Origin: an uncultured Actinomycetospora sp.
Lineage (GTDB): Bacteria > Actinomycetota > Actinomycetes > Mycobacteriales > Pseudonocardiaceae
Length of the DNA: 8,181 nt
Direction of reading: 5' to 3'
NCBI GenBank assembly: GCA_902805495.1
Contig: CADCTH010000482.1
Location: 1-8,181 of the forward strand
Below, piece after piece: positions 1 through 6,249 of this stretch. The translations under genes and the position numbers were made by a program. A model generated the notes under the pieces. The model was not told the origin of the DNA, did no database searches, and worked only from the letters and a program-made list of their open reading frames with translations. Each line of letters begins with the position of its first letter. The first letter of the stretch is position 1.

Positions 1-356
1 CCGCGCTCGCCGCGGCCGCCGCGCGCAGCCCCGTGCCGGTCACCCTCGACGTCGCGGTGCCCGGGCGCCTGCCGGCCGCGGTCGAGACGACGGCCTACTT
101 CGTGGTCACCGAGGCGCTGACCAACGTCGCCAAGCACGCGGCGGCCACCGGGGCCACCGTCACCGCCGCGGTCGACGAGGACCGGCTCGTGGTCTCGATC
201 GCCGACGACGGCAGCGGCGGCGCGCACGCCGGCCAGGCGCACGGCCTCGCCGGCCTCGCCGACCGGGTGGCGTCCGCGGACGGCACGATGACGATCTCCA
301 GCCCGGTCGGCGGGCCGACGGTGCTGACCGCGGGCCTGCCGGTGCGGGAGGGCTGA
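1..356 (+). CDS. Sensor histidine kinase, C-terminal ATP-binding part (partial, 5' end outside window)
   Basis: This is the last ~117 residues of a two-component sensor kinase; the reading frame is open from base 3 and continues off the left edge. The visible part is the HATPase_c catalytic domain that binds ATP and supplies the phosphate for the (unseen) histidine. The N-box reads EALTNVAKHA (bases 111-140, Mg/ATP-binding Asn at 123-125), the G1 box reads DDGSGGA (about 204-224) and the G2-like segment GLAGLADRV follows at about 243-269. This N-box and the GLxGLxDRV form are typical of the NarL/DesK/LiaS class (HisKA_3 dimerisation domain), not of EnvZ-type kinases. The stop TGA shares its last base with the ATG of the response regulator (TGATG), so the two are translationally coupled and almost certainly cognate. 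The input domain and signal cannot be judged. A GTG at 33 is only an internal valine, not a start. Confidence 0.9.
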   Translation, partial: ALAAAAARSPVPVTLDVAVPGRLPAAVETTAYFVVTEALTNVAKHAAATGATVTAAVDEDRLVVSIADDGSGGAHAGQAHGLAGLADRVASADGTMTISSPVGGPTVLTAGLPVREG

Positions 357-1000
357 TGCGGGTCGTGCTCGCCGAGGACTCGTTGCTCCTGCGCGAGGGC
401 CTGGTCCGGCTGCTCGGCGAGTACGGCGCCGAGGTGGTGGCGGCGGTCGGCGACGGCGACGCGCTGGTCACCGCGGTCGTCGAGCACCGCCCGGACGTCG
501 CCGTCGTCGACGTGCGGATGCCGCCCGGCTTCACCGACGAGGGCCTGCGGGCGGCGCTGCGGCTGCGGCGCGACGTGCCCGGCACCGCGATCCTCGTGCT
601 CTCGCAGTACGTCGAGGTGTCCTACGCCGCCGACCTCCTCGGCGCCGGCGGCGGCGTCGGCTACCTGCTCAAGGACCGGGTGACCCGCCTCGACGACCTC
701 GCCGACGCGCTCGCCCGCGTCACCGCCGGCGGCACCGTGCTCGACCCCGAGGTCGTCGCGGCGCTGTTCGCCTGCGGCGACCCGGTCGCGGCGCTGACCC
801 CGCGGGAGCGCGAGGTCCTCGCGCTCGTGGCCGAGGGCCGCGCCAACGGGGCGATCGGCCGGGCCCTGAACCTCAGCCAGGGTGGCGTCGAGAAGCACAT
901 CGCCGCGATCTTCGACAAGCTCGGCCTGGCCCGCGAGAGCGCTGACGACCACCGCCGCGTGCTCGCCGTCCTGGCCTGGCTGGGGTTGGGCCGCCGGTGA
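356..1000 (+). CDS. LuxR/NarL-family response regulator
   Basis: This 214-residue protein is a DNA-binding transcriptional regulator, the partner of the kinase directly upstream (1-base overlap). Residues 1-~120 form the receiver domain: acidic pocket E7/D8, phospho-acceptor D52 in VVDVRMPP, switch residue S83 and the conserved K106 in the LLKDRV motif. Residues ~147-211 form the LuxR-type helix-turn-helix, starting LTPREREVL and ending in the recognition part VEKHIAAIFDKLGL. Length and domain order match the NarL/FixJ family (about 200-220 residues), and all key receiver residues are present, so it should be phosphorylatable. The PPGFTDEGL segment after D52 is common in actinobacterial members. 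Its targets cannot be read from the sequence. The last bases (GTGA) overlap a possible GTG start of the downstream amidohydrolase, so it may be co-translated with that gene. Confidence 0.95.
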   Translation: MRVVLAEDSLLLREGLVRLLGEYGAEVVAAVGDGDALVTAVVEHRPDVAVVDVRMPPGFTDEGLRAALRLRRDVPGTAILVLSQYVEVSYAADLLGAGGGVGYLLKDRVTRLDDLADALARVTAGGTVLDPEVVAALFACGDPVAALTPREREVLALVAEGRANGAIGRALNLSQGGVEKHIAAIFDKLGLARESADDHRRVLAVLAWLGLGRR

Positions 1001-1014
1001 GCCATCATGGGCGC

Positions 1015-2325
1015 GTGCGCCGATATCACGCCCCGGTCGTCCTGCCCTGCGACGAGTCCGGCAGCGTGCTGCGCGACGCGGTGGTCGACGTCGACGACCA
1101 CGGGCGGATCACCCACGTCGGCCCGGCGGACACGGCGCCCGCGACGGACGCGCCGACGACGCGGATCACCGGCCTGCTCATGCCCGGACTGGTCAACACC
1201 CACGCCCACACCCCGCTGACCGTGCTGCGCGGCATGGGCGGCGACCTGCCGCTGATGCGCTGGCTCATCGAGGTCGTCTGGCCGGCGGAGGCCAAGCTCG
1301 ACGGCGCCGACGTCCACGCCGGGATGCTCGCGGGCAGCGCGGAGATGCTGCGCGGCGGCGTCACGACGTCCGCGGAGATGTACTTCCAGAGCGAGCACGT
1401 CGTCGAGGCGGCGCTGGAGATCGGCTCCCGCGTGGTGCTGACGCCGGGGATCATCACCGCGCCCGGCATGGAGCGACTGGGCACCTGGCAGCAGATGCGC
1501 GACGCGATCACGCGCTGGATCGACGCCGACGGGCTGCGCTTCGGGCCCGGCGAGCGCGTCGAGCTCGGCGACGGGCCGCACGCGGCGTACACGCTGCCCA
1601 CCGAGGCGATCACGTCGACGGCGGCGCTGGCGAAGGAGCGGGGCGCGCTGATGCACCTGCACGTCGCCGAGGCGCCGGGCGAGGACGACGCGGTGCGCGC
1701 CGAGTTCGGCTCGGTGCCCGCGATGCTCGAGGCCACGGGGTCGCTGGGCGGGCGGGTGCTCGCCGCGCACGCCATCCAGCTCTCCGACGACGACATCGCG
1801 ATCCTCGCCCGCCACGACGTCGCGGTCGCCCACTGCCCGGGCTCGAACGCCAAGCTCGCGGCGGGCGTCGCCCGGCTGACCGACCTGCGCGCCGCCGGCA
1901 TCCGCCTCGGGCTGGGCACCGACTCGCCGGCCTCGAACGACGACCTCGACCTGTGGGAGGAGCAGCGCCTCGCCTCGCTGTTCGCCCGCCAGCGTGACGC
2001 CGACGCCACCGCGCTGACCGCCGCCGGGACACTGGCCCTGGCCACCCGCGAGGGCGCCCGCGCGCTGGGCCGCGACGACCTCGGCGTCCTCGCCCCGGGG
2101 GCCTGGGCCGACCTCGTGCACGTCTCCCTGGACGACGCGGCCTTCGTCGACCCCGACGACGACGCCCAGCTCGTGTCCAACCTGGTCTGGGCCTCGGGCG
2201 CTCGCGGCGTGCGCGACGTCTGGGTCGCGGGTGAGCAGGTGCTCGCCGGCGGGGCCCCGACGCGCGTGGACCCCGCCGACGTCCTCGCCGGCGCGCGCCG
2301 CGTCGCGGCGAAGGTCAAGGCCTGA
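1015..2325 (+). CDS. TRZ/ATZ-type amidohydrolase (MTA/SAH-deaminase-like, cyclic amidine/aminopurine deaminase)
   Basis: This 436-residue metal-dependent hydrolase of the amidohydrolase superfamily is probably a cytosolic deaminase acting on a purine-like or other nitrogen heterocycle. Numbered from GTG 1015, metal ligands are H63 and H65 in the NTHAHTPL motif, H216 in HLHVAE (with E219 beside it), and D303 in GLGTDSPASNDDLD. H252 (AAHAIQLSDDD) and H273 (AHCPGSNAKL) are the other conserved histidines. The PGLVNTHAHTP...LRGMGGDLPLMRWL block is characteristic of the 5-methylthioadenosine/S-adenosylhomocysteine deaminase and chlorohydrolase group. The exact substrate is not decidable: MTA, SAH, aminodeoxyfutalosine, guanine or a triazine are all possible in the family. 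I prefer the start at 1015 because the protein then begins MRRYHAPVVLP like its relatives and CATCAT lies 7 nt upstream as in leaderless genes. GTG 997 (4-base overlap with the regulator's stop) would add six residues. Its end overlaps the convergent GNAT gene by 11 bp. Confidence 0.88.
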   Translation: MRRYHAPVVLPCDESGSVLRDAVVDVDDHGRITHVGPADTAPATDAPTTRITGLLMPGLVNTHAHTPLTVLRGMGGDLPLMRWLIEVVWPAEAKLDGADVHAGMLAGSAEMLRGGVTTSAEMYFQSEHVVEAALEIGSRVVLTPGIITAPGMERLGTWQQMRDAITRWIDADGLRFGPGERVELGDGPHAAYTLPTEAITSTAALAKERGALMHLHVAEAPGEDDAVRAEFGSVPAMLEATGSLGGRVLAAHAIQLSDDDIAILARHDVAVAHCPGSNAKLAAGVARLTDLRAAGIRLGLGTDSPASNDDLDLWEEQRLASLFARQRDADATALTAAGTLALATREGARALGRDDLGVLAPGAWADLVHVSLDDAAFVDPDDDAQLVSNLVWASGARGVRDVWVAGEQVLAGGAPTRVDPADVLAGARRVAAKVKA

Positions 2326-2785
2326 CCCGCAGGTCCTTCTCACCGAAGAACACGGCGATGTGGTTGGCGTTGTACGGGGCGATCGGCCGGTAGCCCACCG
2401 ACGCGAAGAGCGCCCGGCTGTGCTCCTGCGCGGCGCCGGCGTCGAGGCGCACCCGGGCGTGGCCGAGGTCGCGCGCGGCGTCCTCGAGGGCGGCGAGCAG
2501 GGCGCGCCCCACCCCGCGCGAGCGGGCGTCGGGCGCCACGTACATGCGCTTGATCTCGCCGAGCCCCGTGCTCAGGCCGCGGACACCCCCGACGGCCACC
2601 GCCCGGCCGTCCTCGTACCCGACCAGGAACACCCCGTGCGGCGGCGCCATCTCGTCCGGCGTGGTCACCGAGCCCGGGCGGGCCGCCCGCCCCGGGTACT
2701 GCGCGTCGAGCAGCCCGTTCAGCTCGGCGAGCAGCTCCCGCCCCGGGGAGGCGTCGGAACGCCCGGCACGGAACTCGAGGACCAC
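2315..2785 (-). CDS. GNAT-family N-acetyltransferase
   Basis: This 156-residue single-domain GNAT acetyltransferase transfers acetyl from acetyl-CoA to an amine of unknown identity. The fold is readable in order: beta-4 strand EIKRMYVAP (77-85), the pyrophosphate-binding motif A RSRGVGRALL (88-97, fitting R/Q-x-x-G-x-G/A), the following helix ALEDAARDLG, strand VRLDAG, and motif B as ALFASVGYRP (125-134) with the conserved Tyr132. No cAMP-binding or second domain is present, so it is not a Pat-type regulated protein acetyltransferase. It starts at GTG 2785, ten bases after the stop of the MetE-like gene on the same strand, with only a weak GAGCGG ribosome-binding sequence. It is therefore probably the second gene of that operon. 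Its 3' end overlaps the convergent amidohydrolase by 11 bp, leaving no room for a conventional terminator. The family is sure; the substrate is not known. Confidence 0.88.
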   Translation of the reverse strand: MVLEFRAGRSDASPGRELLAELNGLLDAQYPGRAARPGSVTTPDEMAPPHGVFLVGYEDGRAVAVGGVRGLSTGLGEIKRMYVAPDARSRGVGRALLAALEDAARDLGHARVRLDAGAAQEHSRALFASVGYRPIAPYNANHIAVFFGEKDLRVRP

Positions 2786-2795
2786 CGCCGCTCGA

Positions 2796-3968
2796 TCAGG
2801 AGACGCCGAGCTTCTCCGCCGCCATCCTCGTGCCGTCGACCCGGTTGCGGATCTTCTGGAACGCCACGTCGCGGGCGAAGTCGGGCGAGCCGTGGTTGGG
2901 CTTCTCGTCGATCGAGAACGGCGAGAAGCCGCAGTCGTCGGTGGACCCGAGCTGCTGGCGGGGGATGAAGTCCGCGGCCCGGACGAGCGCGGCGGCGACC
3001 TCGTCGGCGCTCTCGACCCGCGGGTTCTGCGGATTGATCACCCCGATGTAGGCCATCTGCGTGACGCCGTCGGCGTCGTCGCGCAGGTTGCGGCCGATCG
3101 ACTCGTAGACCGGGTCCTTGTCCCGCTCGCTGGCGAGCTGGATGAGGAAGTAGCCGGCGTTGATCGCGAACATCTCCGGCAGCAGGTTGTTGTAGGGCAC
3201 GTCCGCCGAGTGCACGGAGTCGCGGTCGCCGCCCGGGCAGGTGTGGATGCCGATGTCGGCCCGCTCGGTCGCGTCGAACCGCGCCATCACGCGGTTGATC
3301 AGCTCGACGAAGTGGGGCAGCAGGCCCGCGCCCGTCCAGGGGTTGCGCGGGTCCTCGCGCGTCGCCAGCCGGCCCTCGGTGAAGTCGACCGAGACGCGGG
3401 CCGCGCCGGCGTCGAACGCGAGCCGGATGTCCTTCTCGCACTCGTCGACCAGCTTGGCCTCGAAGTCCTCGCGGCTGTAGCCCTCCACCGGCTCCTTCAA
3501 CGGGTAGAGCAGCGCCAGCATCGAGGGTGCGATCACGGCCTGCTTCATCGGCGTCGTGGCGTAGGGCAGCGACCGGCGCAGGGAGTCGGCGGCGTAGTTG
3601 CTGTACTCGAAAGGCCCGCGCTCCAGCTTCGGCAGCTGCCGTCCGTGCCCGTCGGCGAAGATCGCGAAGAACTGGCCGCCCGGACCCAGGGAGGGGGCGA
3701 GCCCGGTGCCGGCGAGCGTGTCGGTGATCGGGTAGGTCGCGAACGACGACCACCGCTGCTCGCCGTCGGAGATGATCGGGGCGCCGGTGGCCTGGTAGCG
3801 GTCGATGGTGTCCCGCACCGCCGCCTCCTGCTCGGCCTCGAGGCCGGCCTTGTCGATCCGGCCCTCGTCGTACGCCGCGTACGTGTCCTGCAGCGTCGTC
3901 GGCCGGGGCATCGAGCCCACCGGCTCAGTCGGGATCCCTGTGGTCGTGCGCGGGTCGTAGCCGTTCAT
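2796..3968 (-). CDS. Stand-alone MetE C-terminal-like zinc methyltransferase (cobalamin-independent methionine synthase II family)
   Basis: This 390-residue protein corresponds to the catalytic C-terminal barrel of cobalamin-independent methionine synthase (MetE) without the N-terminal half; full MetE is about 750 residues. The predicted zinc set is complete: H242 and C244 in IHTCPGGDRDS, E281 in LASERDKD, and C346 in STDDCGFSPF. Other family marks are VGSMPRP (17-23), DGEQRWSSF (68-76), and a C-terminal SPDFARDVAFQKI block. The family alkylates a zinc-bound thiol; known members use homocysteine or, in epoxyalkane:coenzyme M transferase, coenzyme M. The substrate here is not established. The start is ATG 3968 because a clean GAGGAG ribosome-binding site lies 7 nt upstream (3976-3981). 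The frame stays open back to 4091, but that extension is low-complexity and Arg/Pro-rich. A GNAT gene follows 10 bp downstream. A promoter about 140 nt upstream probably drives both. Confidence 0.87.
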   Translation of the reverse strand: MNGYDPRTTTGIPTEPVGSMPRPTTLQDTYAAYDEGRIDKAGLEAEQEAAVRDTIDRYQATGAPIISDGEQRWSSFATYPITDTLAGTGLAPSLGPGGQFFAIFADGHGRQLPKLERGPFEYSNYAADSLRRSLPYATTPMKQAVIAPSMLALLYPLKEPVEGYSREDFEAKLVDECEKDIRLAFDAGAARVSVDFTEGRLATREDPRNPWTGAGLLPHFVELINRVMARFDATERADIGIHTCPGGDRDSVHSADVPYNNLLPEMFAINAGYFLIQLASERDKDPVYESIGRNLRDDADGVTQMAYIGVINPQNPRVESADEVAAALVRAADFIPRQQLGSTDDCGFSPFSIDEKPNHGSPDFARDVAFQKIRNRVDGTRMAAEKLGVS

Positions 3969-3975
3969 GACGGTG

Positions 3976-3981
3976 CTCCTC
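3976..3981 (-). promoter_or_regulatory. Ribosome-binding site deciding the MetE-like start
   Basis: On the minus strand this reads GAGGAG, 7 nt before ATG 3968. It is the clearest Shine-Dalgarno sequence in the window and fixes the start at 3968 rather than at the earlier in-frame ATG at 4091. Confidence 0.75.
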
Positions 3982-3998
3982 AGCGTGGTCGGCGAGGT

Positions 3999-4018
3999 CG
4001 CGGAGCGGCGCGGAGCGG
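3999..4018. repeat. Perfect tandem 10-bp direct repeat in the MetE-like leader
   Basis: The unit CGCGGAGCGG occurs twice head-to-tail (3999-4008 and 4009-4018). On the transcribed strand it lies about 18 nt upstream of the GAGGAG ribosome-binding site. It may be slippage in GC-rich DNA; no function can be assigned. Confidence 0.7.
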
Positions 4019-4114
4019 TGGCGGCGTCAGGGACCGGGACGTCGCACCGGGGTCGGGCCCGCGCACGGCGCGAGGGCGCGGCGGGCTCCACGACAGGCCG
4101 ATGGATCGCCTCCG

Positions 4115-4143
4115 ACCGTATGGTGTGGCCCAGGTCACGTCAA
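4115..4143 (-). promoter_or_regulatory. Sigma-70-type promoter for the MetE-like/GNAT unit
   Basis: Read on the minus strand, -35 TTGACG (4138-4143) is followed by a 17-bp spacer and -10 TACGGT (4115-4120). This is a near-canonical housekeeping promoter (TTGACA / TANNNT) with ideal spacing, and stands out in otherwise AT-poor DNA. The predicted start of transcription is about 4108. The spacer contains TGTG-N8-CACG (4124-4139), which resembles a CRP/GlxR site with one mismatch, so binding there could repress the promoter. Regulation is inferred only. Confidence 0.6.
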
Positions 4144-4303
4144 ACGCCCACGTAGGCCAGGCCCTCGTGGACCGGAAGCCCATGACCGCGGCGACCGTGA
4201 GCACCTGCGCGAGGTTGCCCAGCGACACCGCGCGCGAGCGCAGGACGGCCGGCGGGACCAGCGGGGCGTCGGCTCGGGCCTGGCGCGCCAACGGAACGAA
4301 CCG
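4140..4303 (-). pseudogene. Decayed fragment of a DHA2-type MFS transporter
   Basis: Translating the minus strand from about 4303 gives RFVPLARQARADAPLVPP, then AVLRSRAVSLGNLAQ and VLTVAAVMGF. This resembles the DHA2 (EmrB/QacA-like) segment where F-x-x-x-E-R-x-x-x-x-PLVPL precedes an R-S-R-A-V, N-L-x-x-x-L helix ending in GF. Immediately after GF the resemblance moves to another frame: LPVHEGLAYVGV, then TGA (4140-4142). That matches the next part of the family, usually written like GYSPLxAGLAYLP. About 15 residues between the two blocks are missing and the frame is changed, as expected from a small deletion. Neither the N-terminal part nor the rest of the transporter is present. There is no start codon with a ribosome-binding site. 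The assignment rests on remembered family patterns, not a search, so confidence is moderate. The alternative is chance similarity in GC-rich DNA. Confidence 0.5.
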
Positions 4304-4342
4304 CGTGCCCGTTCGGCAGTGCGCGCGGTCCGGGGCCGTGGC

Positions 4343-4348
4343 TAGTGT
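4343..4348 (+). promoter_or_regulatory. -10 box of a leaderless promoter for the acyl-CoA synthetase
   Basis: TAGTGT fits TANNNT and ends 8 nt before ATG 4357, so transcription would begin at or within a base or two of the start codon. No Shine-Dalgarno sequence lies before the ATG, which agrees with leaderless translation, common in actinomycetes. I see no convincing -35 hexamer at 16-18 bp. Confidence 0.5.
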
Positions 4349-4356
4349 CGCCGACC

Positions 4357-6246
4357 ATGAGTGGCGAGTACCGGCAGGCCTACGACCGCAGCATGACCGA
4401 CCCGGACGGCTTCTGGCGCGAGGCGGCCGGGCTGATCGACTGGTACCGCGAGCCCGAGACGATCATGGACGCGTCGGCGGTGCCGTTCTCGCGGTGGTTC
4501 GGCGGCGGCGAGCTGAACACCTGCCACAACGCCCTCGACCGCCACGTCGACGCCGGCCGCGGCGACCAGGTCGCCCTGGTCCACGACTCGCCCGTCACCG
4601 ACGACCGCCAGCGCTTCACCTACCGCGAGCTGCGCGACCGCGTCGCCCGCTTCGCCGGGGTGCTGCGGTCGGTCGGGGTCGACAAGGGCGACCGGGTGAT
4701 CATCTACATGCCGATGATCCCCGAGGCCGTCGTCGCGATGCTCGCCTGCGCGCGCCTCGGCGCGGTCCACAGCGTCGTCTTCGGCGGCTTCGCCGCGCGC
4801 GAGCTCGGCGTGCGCATCGAGGACGCCCAGCCCTCGGCGATCGTCAGCGCGTCCTGCGGCGTCGAGGGCAAGCGGGTCATCGAGTACAAGCCGCTGGTGG
4901 ACAAGGCGATCGAGCTGTCGTCCCACGACCCGGGGCGCTCGATCGTCTTCCAGCGCCCGCAGTACGAGGCCCCGCTGGGCGAGCGCGACGTCGACTGGGC
5001 CACCGCGGAGCGCGACGCCGAGCCCGCCGAGTGCGTGTCCGTCGCGGCGACCGACCCGCTCTACGTCCTCTACACCTCGGGCACCACCGGCAAGCCCAAG
5101 GGCGTCCAGCGCGACAACGGCGGGCACGCGGTCGCCCTGGCGTGGTCGATGACCAACGTCTACGACGTCGGCCCCGGCGAGGTCATGTTCACCGCCTCCG
5201 ACGTCGGCTGGGTCGTCGGGCACTCCTACATCGTCTACGCGCCGCTGCTCGTCGGGGCGACGACCGTGCTCTACGAGGGCAAGCCGATCGGCACGCCCGA
5301 CGCCGGCCAGTTCTGGCGCGTGGTCCAGGACTACGGGGTCAAGGCGCTGTTCACCGCGCCTACCGCGTTCCGCGGGATCAAGAAGGAGGATCCGGACGCG
5401 ACGTACCTGCAGCAGTACGACATCTCCAGCCTCCAGACCCTCTTCCTCGCCGGCGAGCGCCTCGACCCCGAGACCTGGACCTGGGCCTCGGAGAAGCTCG
5501 GCGTGCCCGTGGTCGACCACTGGTGGCAGACCGAGACCGGCTGGCCGATCGCGGCGAACCTGCGCGGCCTCGAGCCGATGGAGCTCAAGGCCGGCTCGCC
5601 GTCGGTGCCCGTGCCGGGCTACCAGGTGGAGATCCTCGACGTCGACGGCACCGTCCTGCCCCACGGCGAGGAGGGCGCGATCGTGATCAAGCTGCCCCTG
5701 CCCCCGGGCTGCCTGCAGACGCTGTGGAACGACGACGAGCGGTTCCGCGAGTCGTACATGAGCCGCTACGAGGGCTACTACCTCACCGGTGACGGCGGCT
5801 ACCTCGACGAGGACGGCTACCTCTACGTCATGGGCCGCACCGACGACGTCATCAACGTCGCCGGTCACCGCCTGTCGACCGGCTCGATGGAGGAGGTGCT
5901 CTCCGGGCACCCCGACGTCGCCGAGTGCGCCGTCATCGGCGTCCACGACGCGATGAAGGGCCAGGTCCCGCGGGGATTCGTGGTGCTCAAGGCGGGCGTC
6001 GAGCGCGAGGAGTCCGAGCTGTCGGCGGAGCTCGTCACGATGGTCCGCGACGAGGTCGGGGCCGTGGCGTCGTTCAAGGACGTCGCGATCGTCCCGGCGC
6101 TGCCCAAGACCCGCTCGGGCAAGGTGCTGCGCAAGACCATGCGCGGCATCGCGGACGGCACCGACGAGGCGGTCCCGTCGACCATCGACGACCCGAGCGT
6201 CCTCGATTCCCTGCGTCCGGCGCTGCAGAAGGGCCCGGGGGCCTGA
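4357..6246 (+). CDS. prpE: Propionyl-CoA synthetase-type acyl-CoA synthetase (PrpE/ACSS3 group)
   Basis: This 629-residue AMP-forming ligase converts a short carboxylic acid, ATP and CoA to acyl-CoA, AMP and PPi in the cytosol. An N-terminal ACAS_N-like part (EYRQAYDRSMTDPDGFWREA) leads into the large AMP-binding domain. P-loop YTSGTTGKPKG is at 239-249, followed by RDNGGHAVAL and ASDVGWVVGHSYIVY. The acyl-pocket/ATP motif DHWWQTETGW is at 387-396, the ATP-ribose Asp is D479, and the hinge region GRTDDVINVAGHRLSTG starts at 493. The C-terminal motif PKTRSGKVLRK contains K589, which aligns with the catalytic lysine whose acylation switches off Acs/PrpE enzymes in other bacteria. RDNGGHAV, HWWQTETGW and the ~630-residue length fit PrpE/ACSS3 better than classical Acs, but acetate use is possible. 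The start is ATG 4357, with a TAGTGT box just upstream; an in-frame GTG at 4345 lies inside that box. The stop is 3 bp from the convergent SDR gene. Confidence 0.9.
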   Translation: MSGEYRQAYDRSMTDPDGFWREAAGLIDWYREPETIMDASAVPFSRWFGGGELNTCHNALDRHVDAGRGDQVALVHDSPVTDDRQRFTYRELRDRVARFAGVLRSVGVDKGDRVIIYMPMIPEAVVAMLACARLGAVHSVVFGGFAARELGVRIEDAQPSAIVSASCGVEGKRVIEYKPLVDKAIELSSHDPGRSIVFQRPQYEAPLGERDVDWATAERDAEPAECVSVAATDPLYVLYTSGTTGKPKGVQRDNGGHAVALAWSMTNVYDVGPGEVMFTASDVGWVVGHSYIVYAPLLVGATTVLYEGKPIGTPDAGQFWRVVQDYGVKALFTAPTAFRGIKKEDPDATYLQQYDISSLQTLFLAGERLDPETWTWASEKLGVPVVDHWWQTETGWPIAANLRGLEPMELKAGSPSVPVPGYQVEILDVDGTVLPHGEEGAIVIKLPLPPGCLQTLWNDDERFRESYMSRYEGYYLTGDGGYLDEDGYLYVMGRTDDVINVAGHRLSTGSMEEVLSGHPDVAECAVIGVHDAMKGQVPRGFVVLKAGVEREESELSAELVTMVRDEVGAVASFKDVAIVPALPKTRSGKVLRKTMRGIADGTDEAVPSTIDDPSVLDSLRPALQKGPGA

Positions 6247-6249
6247 CGG

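Larger units (their letters stand above)
3969..4108 (-). other. Predicted ~140-nt 5' leader of the MetE-like operon
   Basis: This is the stretch between the predicted transcription start (about 4108) and ATG 3968. It is GC-rich and can form hairpins, but I recognise no SAM, SAH or cobalamin riboswitch core in it. It holds a perfect tandem copy of a 10-bp unit close to the ribosome-binding site. The reading frame of the MetE-like gene stays open through it, but the encoded peptide looks non-natural (Arg/Pro/Ala-rich), so I treat it as untranslated. The extent depends on the inferred promoter. Confidence 0.4.

Noticed and set aside
661..2343. A 560-codon open frame on the - strand opposite the regulator and amidohydrolase
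   Set aside because: It is an antisense shadow of two well-supported + strand genes. The product is low-complexity and Arg/Gly/Val/Ala-rich, without motifs.
3969..4091. N-terminal extension of the MetE-like protein to ATG 4091
   Set aside because: The extra 41 residues are Arg/Pro/Ala-rich and unlike the family. ATG 3968 has a GAGGAG site at ideal spacing, and the protein from there begins as the family does.
3969..4108. SAM, SAH or cobalamin riboswitch in the MetE-like leader
   Set aside because: I looked for their conserved core sequences and found none. The leader is also short for a cobalamin riboswitch.
2544..5792. A 1,082-codon open frame on the + strand crossing several genes
   Set aside because: It overlaps the GNAT, MetE-like and synthetase genes, which have clear family motifs. 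Its translation is Arg/Pro/Ala/Gly-rich with no recognisable domain. Long spurious frames are expected at this GC content.
4342..5946. A 534-codon open frame on the - strand opposite the acyl-CoA synthetase
   Set aside because: The synthetase frame carries every motif of its family. The antisense product is a repetitive Val/Asp/Ala/Arg-rich sequence typical of shadow frames.
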